This document shows positions 1-12,519 of a DNA stretch of 64,000 bases, piece after piece; the stretch's first letter is position 1, and every line of letters begins with the position of its first letter. The stretch is from Rhynchosporium graminicola. Lineage: Eukaryota > Ascomycota > Leotiomycetes > Helotiales > Ploettnerulaceae. The position numbers were made by a program, and so were the translations under genes. The notes below the pieces were generated by a model, which was not told the DNA's origin, did no database searches, and saw only the letters and a list, made by a program, of their open reading frames with translations. The stretch is from contig FJUW01000009.1 in assembly GCA_900074885.1 (NCBI GenBank), forward strand, positions 124,001-188,000. Reading direction: 5' to 3'.

Positions 1-328
1 GCGCATGCTTGAACCCCCCCCCCTCTATCATACACATCAATCTCCCCCTGCAGTCGGCTTTAATTGCAGAGTTCCAAAACGATTATATTTCATCCCACAA
101 ACTTCTGCTCTTCCTCACAGGACACTCGACTGCCGAACATAATTTCCACTTCTTTCAGAGTCGCACGGGGTTACAACAGTATAATTATTCGTAACAAGAA
201 GATCCGTCCCGTTGAGATCCATTCTTTCCTAGCATCGACTATTCGAAACAAGCTACGAAATTGCTTTTTTTTTGGACTAGAAGGAAGCTTCTTTGCTCTG
301 TCGGCTTCCCCTCCTGCCATCCACCGCC
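1..328. other. upstream region of the SDR gene
   Basis: This is pyrimidine-rich leader or promoter sequence before the first gene. A C-run lies near position 14 and a T-run near 266. Short open frames here have no family signature, and I see no gene. The downstream start has a good fungal context (CCGCC before ATG). Confidence 0.5.
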
Positions 329-1676
329 ATGAATGAGAAGCCAGCTGTGCTCATCATAGGTGGCCTTGGCTATATCGGTCGCTTCCTATCGCTCTACATA
401 CATAAGAATAATTTGGCATCTGAAGTACGCATCGTTGATAAGGTGTTGCCACAACTGGCATGGCTCGCACCAGAATTTCAGGAAGCTTGCGCGAATGACA
501 AGTTCATGCAGGCAGATGCCAGCAAGGAGCGTATGTATGCCCAGAACTCGGTTCGATCCTAACAGATATCCGCTGTCCGCTCCGAGAGTACCACAAGCTG
601 AATATACTTTTTGTTACAGAGTCCCTGCCACGTATATTCGACCGGTCAAATGGCAAGCAATGGGACTACGTTTTTAATTGCGGTGGTGAGACGAGATATT
701 CACAAGAAGACGAGGTTTACAAGGTGCGGTCTTTGGCACTCAGTGTGGCTGCAGGGAAGGAGGCTGCAAGGCGGGGCGTCAAGGCTTTCGTGGAACTGAG
801 TACTGGCATGGTGTACAAACCAGATTCGCAGCCAAGTAAAGAGGGGGACAAGTTGAAGCCATGGAGCAAGATCGCGGTATTCAAATTGCAGGCGGAGGAA
901 CAGCTCGCGAAAATTGAAGGGTATGTGTTCTCTACTATCGAGAATCGGGGAGGAGGACCCAAATATTGGGATCGCTTCAATCAATCGAGAGATACGCATC
1001 TACGCTGGACTTATTGGATCAAGCTAACACCTATTACAGGCTCAATCTCATCATAGTCCGCCTTGCTCACGTCTATGGAGACTATGCCTCGCAATTTGTT
1101 GCAACTGCTCTCTCACTTGCGCGCGTGTACCAGCATCTTCAAGAGGAAATGAAATGGTTATGGACGAAGGATCTCCGCGTAAACACTGTTCATATCGACG
1201 ATGTAACGCGAGGATTGTGGTCTGTTGCAGAGTGGTATGCGACCCAGAGCCAGGCTGGCTGGGATGTCAAGTCTATGGGCAAGATTCCAACCTTCAACAT
1301 GGTCGACAAGGGCCAGACATGCCAGGGTACTATGGCCGAAATCATTGCAAAGATATTTAATATTGAGACTGGCTTCCAAGGTCAACTTGTCAGCACTTTT
1401 GCGAGGCTGAATATGGACAGTGTAGTGGATGACGTGAACGACGAGGTGCTCCAACCCTGGGCAGACTTACTCGAAGATGCTGGGATAACCCGACCCGGAC
1501 CACTGACTCCATTCATGGAAAAAGAACTCTTGAAGGACACGGATTTGAGCATGGATGGAAGCCGCTTAGAGAAAGTCGTTGGCTTCGTATACGAGAAGCC
1601 CAAAATCACCACGGAGCTAGTACAGAGCATGATCGACAGCTATACACGGATTGGATGGTGGCCAGTCGCACGATGA
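329..1676 (+). CDS. atypical extended short-chain dehydrogenase/epimerase-like protein
   Basis: The exon model is 329-530, 620-920 and 1040-1676, giving 379 aa. Both introns start GTATGT and end ACAG, and phase is kept. The N-terminus has a Rossmann dinucleotide loop (GGLGYIG, residues 11-17) straight after a beta strand, followed by an acidic/basic VRIVDK strand. The order matches NAD(P)-dependent epimerases and 3-beta-HSD-like extended SDRs. The strand carrying the usual serine reads ELSTGMVY (126-133). Downstream RLAHVYGDY and NTVHIDDV also match extended SDRs. The expected YxxxK pair is not intact: the lysine in VFKLQAEE (K156) is present but the position four before it is Ile152. It may therefore be a non-catalytic or divergent SDR. 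The substrate cannot be told. The start is the first ATG in frame and lies just before the Rossmann strand. Confidence 0.85.
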
Positions 1677-2881
1677 GGATATGCATTTGTTCACCACAAG
1701 GAGTCATGACACTTGAATCAATTACGGTCGAATGAGGAAACTCACGAAGGACGAAAACAACAACTTGACGATATTGAGAATCTTACTTGCAAAACGATTA
1801 ACGATGACGAGTCACGGTCGCGCAACACAAACATCAGACTGATACAAATGCCACCATTTCATATGTATTTTCTGTTTCCTTGTATTACTTTCTGCTACAA
1901 CATGTACTGGGTTATCTCGTCTTTGCATTCAGAGGGAAGAGCGAAGGAAGCCAAATAACTGTATATGTATAACGATTTTGTACTATAGGAATTGCTTCTA
2001 GGGTGTCTACTCTTGGGATAGGTGACATATGGATGATCTACGTTTTATTCAATAACTACTTTCTACGTCATGTCTTGTTTAGCAGCGCTTCTTTGGAGCA
2101 GCGCCGCCGAAGATGAGATGGATCTATCCTTCAATGCTGTGCTTTAGCTCGTGATCTCATCTTGATTTGATACAAGAACATCTCCATGAGGCTATAGATG
2201 GTCTACGTGCAATCGATGATTCGTCTCGCAAGATCTAGGGTATCTTTGAATCTTGATTATGGGTGCTGATTTGCACCGTGTGCACGAAGCTGGCATAAAT
2301 GAAGGACGTAATAGTCGGTGTCGCGCCTTCCCCAGAGTACCCACACCGCCGTCCACCACCTCCACAACCCCATTTGGTAGTTGGTGGATTTGGTTAGTCG
2401 CAGTAGTTGATTAGTCTCGAGTAGCGCACGCAAAAATAGCCTTGCTAGAGTCTTGCTGCCTTTTGTCGAATCTGCTACGAAGAAGGATCTCGTCACTCTA
2501 AAAGCTTGATTAAATGTCAATATATATAGTTTCATGATTCCGAACAAAAGTACTGGTGGCACTTGAGTGTCCTGCCCTGCCTCGAGCTGCTGTCCTTCGC
2601 CACTTGAACTTTTCCGTGCTGCCTTTGTAAACTCGCGTGGGGCAGCTAAAGCAGCAGTCCACGGAACCCCCCGTTATACCACGTGTTCGAGACGCGTGCT
2701 TAGCGCGCCCGCGCTTTTCGGACAGCGCGGTAAGTGCTCACGTCCACGTCCCCCACACAAAATTCCCTTGGCTTTAGGTACCTTATCATAAGTCACGATC
2801 GGGCCTCGATTTCGCACGGCCAATCAATAACTTGATCCTATATATTTCACTTCAAGCAAGACTATTTTGAAGCTGCTGGTT
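1677..2881. other. intergenic region
   Basis: This 1.2 kb stretch lies between two plus-strand genes and should hold the SDR 3' UTR and the GTPase promoter. A 101-codon minus-strand open frame at 2257-2562 has no recognisable family and biased composition, so I do not call it. A GC-rich patch lies at about 2660-2750. I see no RNA gene. Confidence 0.5.
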
Positions 2882-5800
2882 ATGAACGCGAGCCCTGCCC
2901 GCTCCACACCTGGATCCCTCTTTGAAGTTGGTGAAAGCTACAAGAGCATTGTGTCAATTGCAAAGCAACAACTTCTCGAAAGTAGGTAATGGGGGAGCCC
3001 AAAGTTTTTCTCTTCTGAACGTATCGAGATAATGTTGGACATGTCTTAGTCGTCTTGAAGTAACTTATTGATGTAGCCATTACTGACTACCCCATTACCT
3101 TAGTCGCCCCGGGTAATAGTACGTTTGCTGTAGGTGTGTTGCGACATGATAAATTGGACGATATAATTCCGGAGAATTTCTATTGGTAAGTTACGTTTTA
3201 CCTTCATCAATCATCCGCCGAATGTTGCGTACAACGCAGTGGGGAAAGATCTCGTCGAGGAGAATACCGGTGCAACATTCTAATAACATACCGGCTACCA
3301 GGTTCAAGGTGAAGGGTAAACACTCAATCGGTAAAGTGCGAGCCGCATACGGAAGCCGAGCTACGCAAGACCTTGGGGTTCCTGTTCACTGCGCCCTCAA
3401 GTTCGACAACAAAATCATACCCGAATCTACTCAAATGCGTAGACTTGACATCATGAATGACAACTTTGTTATTTTCACGGCTGAAGAAGCAATGGACTTA
3501 GACAGTCCCATTGCCAGTAATTCTACTCCCTCGAGAGATCCTCTTCGACCTACGACTACCCAACATCCGAACCCAAATACCATGGGAATGGGCCCTCCGA
3601 CCACGCCCATCACGACGGAATGGTCATACACTTCTCCTTACATGGCATCAGAGAACATTCATCCCAACGCGAATGTGAAAATTGAGCGCGCACCCCGCCC
3701 TTATGGACCTGTGGTCAAGAATGAAATTAATGATGGGCAATCGGGATTTTCACAGTATGGTATGTGTTATAGCGCTCCGCAATTAACATTTCCTCTCAAA
3801 GCTGCGTGTGATTCCCAATGATCATGCTAATGCTCCATAGCTAATGCACCGGATGGCTTCCAAGCTTCAGCCAATGTATTCCATCTAGCCAGCGCTTCCT
3901 CCGTCAAGCGAGAGGCAGCCGCCAATGGTGCTTTCATGGATGATGTAGCCGATGCTCCAGCTATCCCCGACGCAAATCAGCCTTCCATGAACGAGCGGGT
4001 CCAGAAGATCATCACAGAAGGATCTCCAGAGGAGCTTGAGGCCGAGGTCAAAGTCTGGCAGGAATTCCTTGCTCGATTGAGAAAGCCATTAGATGGATTT
4101 GTCAGCCAGACAAAAGATGCACAGCATTGGGTCACCCAAATCGGTACGGCATTCCCTGTCTGGGACTTAGAGACACCCTAAGACGAAGTAGTGCAATTGC
4201 AGAAGCAAAATGTTGATACACCGACAATCATTGGTGTTGTTGGAAATACTGGAGCTGGCAAGAGTAGTGTTATCAACGCCATGCTAGAAGAGGAACGACT
4301 TGTCCCTACAAATTGCATGCGGGCCTGCACGGCTGTCGTCACAGAGATGTCATACAACAAATCCGACAACCCTAATGAGCTATATCGTGCCCACATTGAG
4401 TTCATTCAAGCTTCTGATTGGGAGAAGGATCTGAAAATATCTCTCAGAGAACTGATTGATTCCAGTGGGCAAATCAGTCGGGAATACAGTAACCCTGAGA
4501 GTGAGGCTGGTGTTGCATATGCCAAGATTAAGGCAGTCTATCCTTCGAAGACCAAAGATGACCTTGCCAATAGCTCGGTCGAGGATCTCATGAAGGAGGA
4601 GTCTGTGAGAAGAGTTCTCGGGACCACCAGAAAGATCGAGAAGCCGAGAGCCGAGTACTTCTATAGAGAATTGCAAGGCTATGTCGATTCCAAGGAGAAG
4701 GTAATGTGCTCGATGTAGCCGTGTGTATGTTCCAAAGCTAATTCTTGAAGGCTTCGGAAGATAAGAAAAGGAACAAGAAAAAGGAGAAAGGCGAGAAAAA
4801 ACAGATGGAATTTTGGCCATTGATCAAGGTTGTTCGTATATTCACCAAAGCCGAGGCGCTCAGTACAGGAGCAGTAATTGTCGATCTTCCCGGAGTTCAT
4901 GATTCAAACGCTGCTCGAGCCGCTGTAGCTCAAGGATACATGAAACAGTGCACAGGTATATTACAACTGGCACCTTGCTGTACTGCGGACTAACCAGAAT
5001 GTCAGGACTTTTCATTGTTGCCCCGATCAATCGCGCAGTCGATGATAAGGCTGCGATGTCGTTGCTAGGCGAAAGCTTCAAGCGACAACTCAAGTTCGAC
5101 GGCACGTATTCCAGAATCACGTTCATTTGCTCCAAGACAGACGATATCTCCATCACCGAAGCATCAGATAGTCTCGGACTGGAGGAAGAGATAAGTGAAG
5201 ATTGGGAGACGATAGACACCATCGACAAGGAGTTAAGAGCACATCGGCAAAACATCAAGGATTTGAAAGAGTCTAAAGGCGTATTTTCTGAGCTGAGTAC
5301 GCGGAAACCCAATTCTCCTCCTTTTCTGTGTCTCATGATGTTCTTGAGACATGGATAATACTAGTCCTGAGATAATTGAACAAGCGATTGCTAATTTGCT
5401 GTTCACCTAGTCAACGATGCTGAAGAGAGTTTAGAGCAGTGGGAAAAATTGAAAGAACGATTGGACGACGGCGAGACTGTTTACCAGCCATCAAAGAAGC
5501 GGAAGCGATCTGCCGAGCTGAAAAACAAGTCTCGCAAGAAGGCAAAAAAAGCACGTTCTGGGTCAGTCAAATTCATAATCTCCCCTCCAAATTCACGTGC
5601 CCGAAGAGATCACAACGTTCTTTATGTGCGTGCTAACTCGGAGTATTTCTGATGACGATGATGATGATGACTTCATTGTCGATGACGAGGAGAATGAGGA
5701 AGATGAAGAGGACGGTACATCTCAGGTCGATAGTGACCCCGAGTCTTTGTCCGATGAGGGCGATCCACTTACAATGGAAGACATTGATGCCAAACTCAAC

Positions 5801-7640
5801 CAATTGAAAGAAGACAAGAAACGGGCTCGGAGAGAACGCATCGAGATGGATGAGAAGCTGAAGGATGTCAATCGAGAAGTCAAGGCTTTGGAGGCAGCTC
5901 GAGAAAAGATCGAAACCAAAATTTCCGCAGTCTGTATCGCAGGCCGCAACGAGTACTCCAAAGGTGCCATACAGGTAGGTGACTTTCCTGCCTCACTGGA
6001 AGTGCTTGGGAGCTAGCTCCCTATGCATTGATATCTCACCAGGGTATCTGGGTGCACCAATATAGATCAAAAGCTGACTTTGAAAATAGCGAGATTTTGC
6101 TGAGGGCATTCGCGAGCTTGATATGGAATCAGCTCAAGATGAAGACCCTGACCAGTTCGATCCCGAGAATGACTTGAGAGATTACGATGAAGTCGCCAAC
6201 TCCCTTCCAGTCTTCTGCGTCAGTTCTCGAGCATATCAGAAGATTCAGGGTCGTCTTCAACGCGATAAACCTGTCCCTGGTTACCGTGCGGCTGAAGAGA
6301 CTGAAATTCCCCAGCTCCAGGCACGCTGCAAGAAGCTTACCGAAGCTGGAAGAGCCGCAAATTGTCGTATATATCTCACAAACCTCTCGCAATTACTGAA
6401 CTCGTCGGGCTTGTGGGCATCGAATGACGGCACTGGGCTTAATCTGACAGATGTCCAATTGGCGGCAGAGACAAGATTCCTGAAACTCAGACTTCAAAAG
6501 TTGGAGCAGGGACTCGACAAGGCTGTAAAGGACTGCTTGAAAGACATGACTGATGCCCTTGCTGAGAATATTTTCGAGCACTACGACGAGCTTGTAGAGA
6601 TTGCTATCTCAGAAGCAAATACCACTGTTGCAAATTGGCATCGCGCGGTTAATAGGGTATGTAACATGTTTCAGCTGGTGGCTTTGGATACATACTCATG
6701 GTACACAGGATAATCGCGAACTTGGAGGCTATTATTGGGCAACCTATAAAGCTATCACTCGACGTGAAGGAGTTTTCTCGAACGCACAAGGCCCTCACGA
6801 CTTCAACGCGCAACTGTAAGTTCCCAGATTCTAATGTAACATGTCACAACATCCTAACAATCTTTTAGCACGGAGCCTATCATTAAGCATTTAGCATCTC
6901 ACTGGGAGAGAACCTTTGCCCAGAGACTTCCCCGTGTCCTTGCGTCCTTCTCCAGGGCGGCGAAGGGTCTACTCTCTGCTTTTCATTGCGAAGTCGAGGC
7001 GCGTACTATGAAGACAGGGACCGGTTCCGCAGGAGTTGCGATGCTTGGCCAGCAGTTGAAAAATTACGAACATATCTTTGGTACACTTGCTACTCAGATG
7101 ACTGATATGATCAACAATCTTCAGCGAGAAGCCAATCGAGAGTTTACGCCTGTTATTGCTCGGAATCTGTCGACGGCATACGAATGGTGTGCAAACGAGA
7201 CTGGTGGTGGCCAGTTCAATCGGATGAAGGCCTACATGTCTCAGCACGTCGATAACATCCGAGGCAGCATGTTCTCAGAGAGTTGCGCAGAAGTAAAGAC
7301 TCTCTTGATGAACATGTGTAAGCAGGTATCACGCCAAATGTCCGATAATACCGATGTTGTGTTCTCGAGAATTGAGCGTGACTATCTTGAGGTCATCTCT
7401 GGCACCCAACTCCCTGGCCAATCTATGCCGAGGTGGAAGCGTCAAATGAGAGCTGAGGTTGCGAGAGTGATTGAAGACAGACATCAGGTCGATAATCAGG
7501 ATGTCCAAGAAGCTGCGAGTACGAAAGTGAAGGAAGCTGCTGATGAGCTTGCCACGGCTGCAGTTTCAGAGCACGATGGCGAATCTCGAGTCATTTCCTC
7601 AACATCTCAAGTCAAGGGCGAAGTTGTCGACGATTCATGA
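2882..7640 (+). CDS. large nuclear-type GTPase (SLIP-GC/dynamin-like) with SUMO-like N-terminal domain
   Basis: I model twelve exons: 2882-2981, 3077-3185, 3302-3759, 3841-4143, 4189-4700, 4751-4955, 5006-5296, 5411-5561, 5644-5974, 6090-6656, 6709-6815 and 6869-7640 (1301 aa). The exon sum divides by three and every junction is GT-AG. Residues about 71-135 look like a beta-grasp SUMO-like fold (FKVKGKHSIGKV start, GVP, NFVIF last strand). The GTPase domain has a P-loop GNTGAGKSS (341-349), DLPG (539-542) and SKTD in place of TKxD (605-608). Lysine-rich segments (about residues 499-511, and 5500-5560 in DNA) could be nuclear localisation signals. An acidic run (5650-5715) and a coiled coil follow, then a long helical C-terminus. 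The architecture resembles vertebrate nuclear GTPase SLIP-GC and its fungal relatives; the cellular role is inferred only. The start codon at 2882 was chosen because it opens a clean exon 1 (MNASPARSTPG) whose donor keeps phase. Confidence 0.85.
3302..3500 (+). other. SUMO-like domain segment of the GTPase gene
   Basis: The residues encoded here fit the SUMO/ubiquitin beta-grasp pattern: an FKVK strand, a helix with KVRAAY, GVPVHCALKF, then NDNFVIF. This follows the order of human SUMO (FRIK, LKESY, GVP, LRFLF, DVIEVY). There is no C-terminal Gly-Gly, so it is a fused domain and not a conjugatable modifier. It would be confirmed by a profile or structure search. Confidence 0.55.
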
Positions 7641-8515
7641 TCGTACTCTGATGAGTCAAAGCTCAAAACTGCTGACCTATCTTCCTCTATTGTGTTGAAT
7701 AAGATTATGCGTTCTGCTGGGCTTTTGGACGATTATACTCTGGCGTTGGGCGGATTAACTGGCAAAGCTTGCCGTTTCACTTCATATTAATTCTAGGTGA
7801 GGCACGGGTCTTCTGACATTCGATTTGCGAGGATTGGGAGGCATTTGTACGTACGGCGAACGTCTGAGTAAACATGTGTGGAAGGATGTACTTCACTTAC
7901 TATACAAAGGTCAATGAATTGTAATATTCCGTGTTTTTGACTTCCAAAACCGTATGTGTCCCGAGGCTACCAAAAACTTGTAAGGTAAAGTCAAGTTGCT
8001 GGGTCTATAGCAATTTCTGGTAGAGTCCTGAAGGTTTTCTTGCCGCTTTTGACACTCTGAGACTTGAAGTTCTATGGCTCTTTCTTTATGTATTGCAATC
8101 TTTGGCAATGACCTGTTATATTTTCGCGGCGTTGTCAATCAGTGTTGAGTAAGATGGCACGCGAAAGAAACGAAAATCTTCTTTCTCCCTCATCAGAGGC
8201 GAAGACGCCCCCCCTTCCCTGCCTGCCTATCTGGATGTTGCTGAATCTCTCCAGATTGGAAGGGTGCGATGGCTACTGCACTCGGTTTTCTAGGAGGTGA
8301 GAGATGAAGTTGCGTGATATTATAGAGAAGCGGGTCGATTCTCCTTGGGATTGATAGATGGATGGATGGATGTCTGAAGGAAGGGGTTTTTTTTTGGGAG
8401 GTCGTGTGTTTTTGGATAGATAGATAGATATGCGATATGTTCGATTATGGTTAGATGGTTGTGGTGGTGTGCGAGACGGTGTTAGGAGGTGAGGTGAGGA
8501 GGGAAGGGAAGAGGT

Positions 8516-8535
8516 GTAGTGTAGTGTAGTGTAGA
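8516..8535. repeat. TGTAG pentanucleotide microsatellite
   Basis: About four tandem TGTAG units are followed by a degenerate G-rich tract. The same pentanucleotide recurs at 13804-13869. Confidence 0.8.
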
Positions 8536-11407
8536 AATGGGGGGTTTGTGGTGTATATACTGTGGTGAGGTAGATAGTTTGTTGGTTTTGTGGTTGTGAA
8601 AGGGAAATTGGAAAGGTGAGTGATGATGATTTTTAGATGGTTAGAGCTAGTGTTTATGGCCTTGAGCGTTCTGGGAGGGTTGGGTTATGTTGCAGGCGTG
8701 TTTACCTCGCTTGCTGGGAAATAGGCGAGGCATGGAGGATCTTGATGTTCCTCGTAGGTATGTATGTAGGTGCTTCAAATGGAATGGAGATTTATGTGTA
8801 AGGAGGGGAAGAGCTTATTTCATGACCATTCATAGCATTTTCTGGATATGAGCTGAGTTAATTCGTATTTTGGCGTGAGTTTATGGTCACTGCTTCCTGG
8901 GAGGGAGGGTTAGATGAACGCATGAATGAGGAGTTGAAGTTCGCCGAAGTGTCGACGCGTATAGCATATAGACAGAGAGTTTCAAGGAAGGCGAATTCGA
9001 ATACCGAGAATATTCAGAAAGCACGGTGTTGATAGATACATCGAAGGGAACTTTCCCGGACGATTGATCCTGGTTGCTAGTGGAATTGAGAGCTTCGATA
9101 GATGCACCATGGCGGAAGTATCGTCATTATTACGTACGTTGAGAAAGGACCGTTCGTTTTACAGAGTATATAGCGCTTTAGGAAGTTCTGCTTGTAGAGG
9201 ATTGCTGTCAAGACGTTTTCAAAGTCGCATGTCATCTTGAGCCTAGGAGAATCGTGGATAGAGGGGAAACGTTTGACTCCTGGTGGTATGGGATCTCGTG
9301 TCGTACTAGAATTCTTAAAGGTTAGAGCGGTCGATTGGCAATATAGGTAGGTAGATACTCTCTGTATAATCAGATTGGATCTTTGAGGGACCTATGATTA
9401 GTGACATCTTGTATATAGAGGCCACCCAGCTTCTTTCGTTCGGTCAACGATTACAAGTCCACATAATCACATTGTTTGGAGCTTACTCTAATATTGAATT
9501 TGGCGGACCTCATAGTAGGAACTTGTCTGTCTTCTCTACAAAATGTTACTGGCCGTATATTACTGTTGAAGAGTAAATATGTCCTCCAGATACAGATGCT
9601 TAATATCGAAGTTGACAATCGTTCGACGACAAATCACTCATCGGTTGGCCAGCAATATAAAGTAAGCCTTCTACTTTTCCCCGATTTCGCCTCTATGGCC
9701 GTATTCGAGAGTGTTCGTTCTGACTAAGATCAAGCAGGCGACTATTTCCGCAATCCAGATATATTCCATACTCAAAAATCATTCAGCAAATCAACATTAC
9801 ATTACCCGGCACTCTCCAAAAAGAAGCATTCTGCACCACAAGATCCAACGCAGCAGCACATGATCTCAACCAACCAATCTTCGATTCTGGATAAAGTCCG
9901 CCACCGCCACAGCGCCATCGCATCCAGGACTCCGGGGTCCACCGTGTTTTGTTTCGTGTTTCCAATATTTAATTTATCTGTTCTGTCGGCACGGCACGTA
10001 ACGCACCTTTTCGTGACACGATGCCACCTGATCTGATCTTGTGATACGCGGAAGATGATGTACCAACGACGTGCATCCAGCCCATACACTATTGTATTGT
10101 ATTTTTCTAGCTTTTGATCGAAATAGTCAGGGCTGGGGAACTTGTCGGTGTGAAAATTGGATGTGCGCTTTGATACTTGGTGAGGATGTGAGGATGTGAT
10201 ATAAATCCCGCCTTGCAGCCTCGTCACATTTCTGCACGTACTAGTCTAATGACCATAGATGAGACCCTACCTAGCATGTTGACCGATTGACCGACTGACA
10301 GGGTCGTAGAAATATGCCGCTGAGTGCCGTCCTCTCTTTCTCCCGCCACGTTTAATTTAGATCGCTGTCTGCAATACAAGTAGTCAAATCCCTCCTCTCA
10401 TATACCAAACTTATATGCGAAACCAACCTACCCGAAACATAAGATTTGGTCGAGCACCACTTTGGTCTCATCTCACAGTGACCTGGCCATACCGTCCAGA
10501 TGTACCTAATCACCCTGCGCGTACGGGGAGATGAAGTATCAGAGACTAAATGATTGGACAGAGAAAAGATCCAATGAACATGGAAGTAAGGATCGTTCCC
10601 GCTGGATAGGTAAGATGAAAAGAAGGAAAAGAAACGTGCCAGAAGCTCTTATTTAAGATTTCCGAGCTTATTTCTATACTTTGTATCGGGTGGTGGTTTC
10701 GGATAAGATTTACAGAAATTACCTACCCCAGGGAGGAAATGATGGGGCAGTACCCAGGTAGGCGGAACCGACATCTCATTAGACTCCTGTCCTGTCGAAT
10801 TTGAGAACGTGAGATAGATATAGGTACCTTCACAAACAGGAAAGCACCATCTATTCAGTATCGAGATCCAGGACGCAGTTAATAACAGCCAGCCCTCTCC
10901 AATTGTAAACTCCACATCCGGCATCCAGAGAATTCGTAACTTTACCGCCCGCCGTCTTCCATTCTCTGCACCGACCTCATTCATCTATCCATCCAGCTCA
11001 CACGCTCGCAAATCCCAGCAATAAACCTAATAAGAAAGTAAATCAATCAATCCCCTCATCCCATCCCCAGCGCTTAAGACCAACCTCACCCCTCCCCGGC
11101 CCAACCAATGACAATCCCCATGCAGCACGCCCATGTATCACCTCTTCTCGCACCAGTCAGCAGGCAGCCATGGGCATAGCAGCCGGCGCTTAACTCCAGT
11201 GTAGGAGCTTACGGGAGTAGAGAAATGCGCGACAGACAGGGGAGGAGGCTGCATGTTTCCAGGATGTCGGGATTGGTTTGGGGTTGGGGTGGGTGCTGCC
11301 TTACTGGTGGGGAAGTGGAGGGATTAAAATAAACTGTCTCGCTGACCTGAGATTCCACTTTTTGGGGGGAGGGGATGGTTTGTTTAGGTCTGATCTGATC
11401 GCGGGGT

Positions 11408-11427
11408 TGTTTAGTGCGAGAGAGAAA

Positions 11428-11461
<34 letters not shown>

Positions 11462-11462
11462 A
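11408..11462. repeat. GA/AG dinucleotide-rich purine tract
   Basis: About 55 bp of nearly pure GA repeat, interrupted by AC and AAA, forms a polypurine strand. Confidence 0.85.
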
Positions 11463-12519
11463 ATGTGGTGCCTACTGATGAGAGCGATGCGGGCGGAAGA
11501 GGATGGATCCGTAAGCCGGTAGACTAGATAGAGGCAGGCATACTTATGTATGGGCTTTGGCGCTCGCACGCACCCTAGGTAGGATACGAGGAATGAGTAT
11601 CAAATTGATTGATCAGGTAAAGATGGTGATGGTCCTATTTATGGTTATCGATGATGCATGCTTACCTAGCGTGATCGAATGAATGCCGTGTGCAATGAAG
11701 GCTTGGTCGCTGTTGGGGTCGGGTGGTCTTTGTTATGATTTACATTGCTTTGCTGTAAGGTACGGCGGGCAGGCAGCAGGCTGATGAGGACGCGAATAGA
11801 AAAGATAGGCCTGCAGATGGGTCGAGCAGGCCGGTAAATAGGCCATTGTTTTGAAAATCGAAGAGTACCGCGTTGTTGTTTTTTTTTGCTCGTCGAAGGC
11901 CTCATGTTGGGCTCTGTTTACGATCGTGGCTTTATGATCATGATAGGCTAGAGTTCGTGGAGAATATGGGGGAATCATGCATAGAAGTCTCGTTTGATAT
12001 GGGCAAGTTTGGTTTGATTTGGTTTCATTGCTTGTTATGGTATCAGACACGCCTCATTCTCCAAACCCCAAATGTGACCATCCCATTTCAGCTCCTATAG
12101 TACGCCGACAAAACGCCTATGCTGGACAGCCATTCCATTGCCCGACCGCAGGAAAAAGTCCTCTCCAATCCTATAGATTGCCCATGACATGACATCCCGA
12201 TGGTCAAACCCAGTTTGGCTCTTTCGAGGTCCTGTGGTTACATTACTCCAACGATGCTCCAGGCGGTGCGCCGAGCAATGTAGTAACGAGAAGCGGGACG
12301 TTTTCCTCGCTGCTCCTCTTCCGTAACTAAGACTCTCTCGTCTAAGCTTTTGTAGTCATGACAAGAAATGAAAACGTGTAGATCGTAATAGCGGATGTGT
12401 TGAAGTAATGATGTAGTGATGTGTTGTGGTAGACAATAAAGATGCCTTCGTATGGAAGTTGATAGAGATTATTCTGGAATGTAGTGATGTGGTAATTGGT
12501 CATTGCGAGGAAAGCTTCA

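Larger units (their letters stand above)
7641..12519. other. long gene-poor convergent intergenic region
   Basis: This 4.9 kb stretch lies between the 3' ends of two convergent genes, so no promoter for either is needed here. It holds many simple repeats: TAGA repeats near 8418, TGTAG repeats at 8516-8535, and an AG/GA tract at about 11408-11462. The strand asymmetry (purine-rich plus strand, 8150-8800) looks like the long pyrimidine-rich leaders of filamentous fungi read on the minus strand. Open frames of up to 141 codons (9802-10227 minus, 10649-10984 minus) show no family motif. I cannot support a gene. Confidence 0.5.

Noticed and set aside
2257..2562. 101-codon minus-strand open frame
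   Set aside because: No homology pattern; lies in ordinary intergenic sequence.
9802..10227. 141-codon minus-strand open frame
   Set aside because: Cys/Trp/Arg-rich translation without family features, no splice-linked neighbours.
10649..10984. 111-codon minus-strand open frame
   Set aside because: No family signature; no promoter or splice context to support it.
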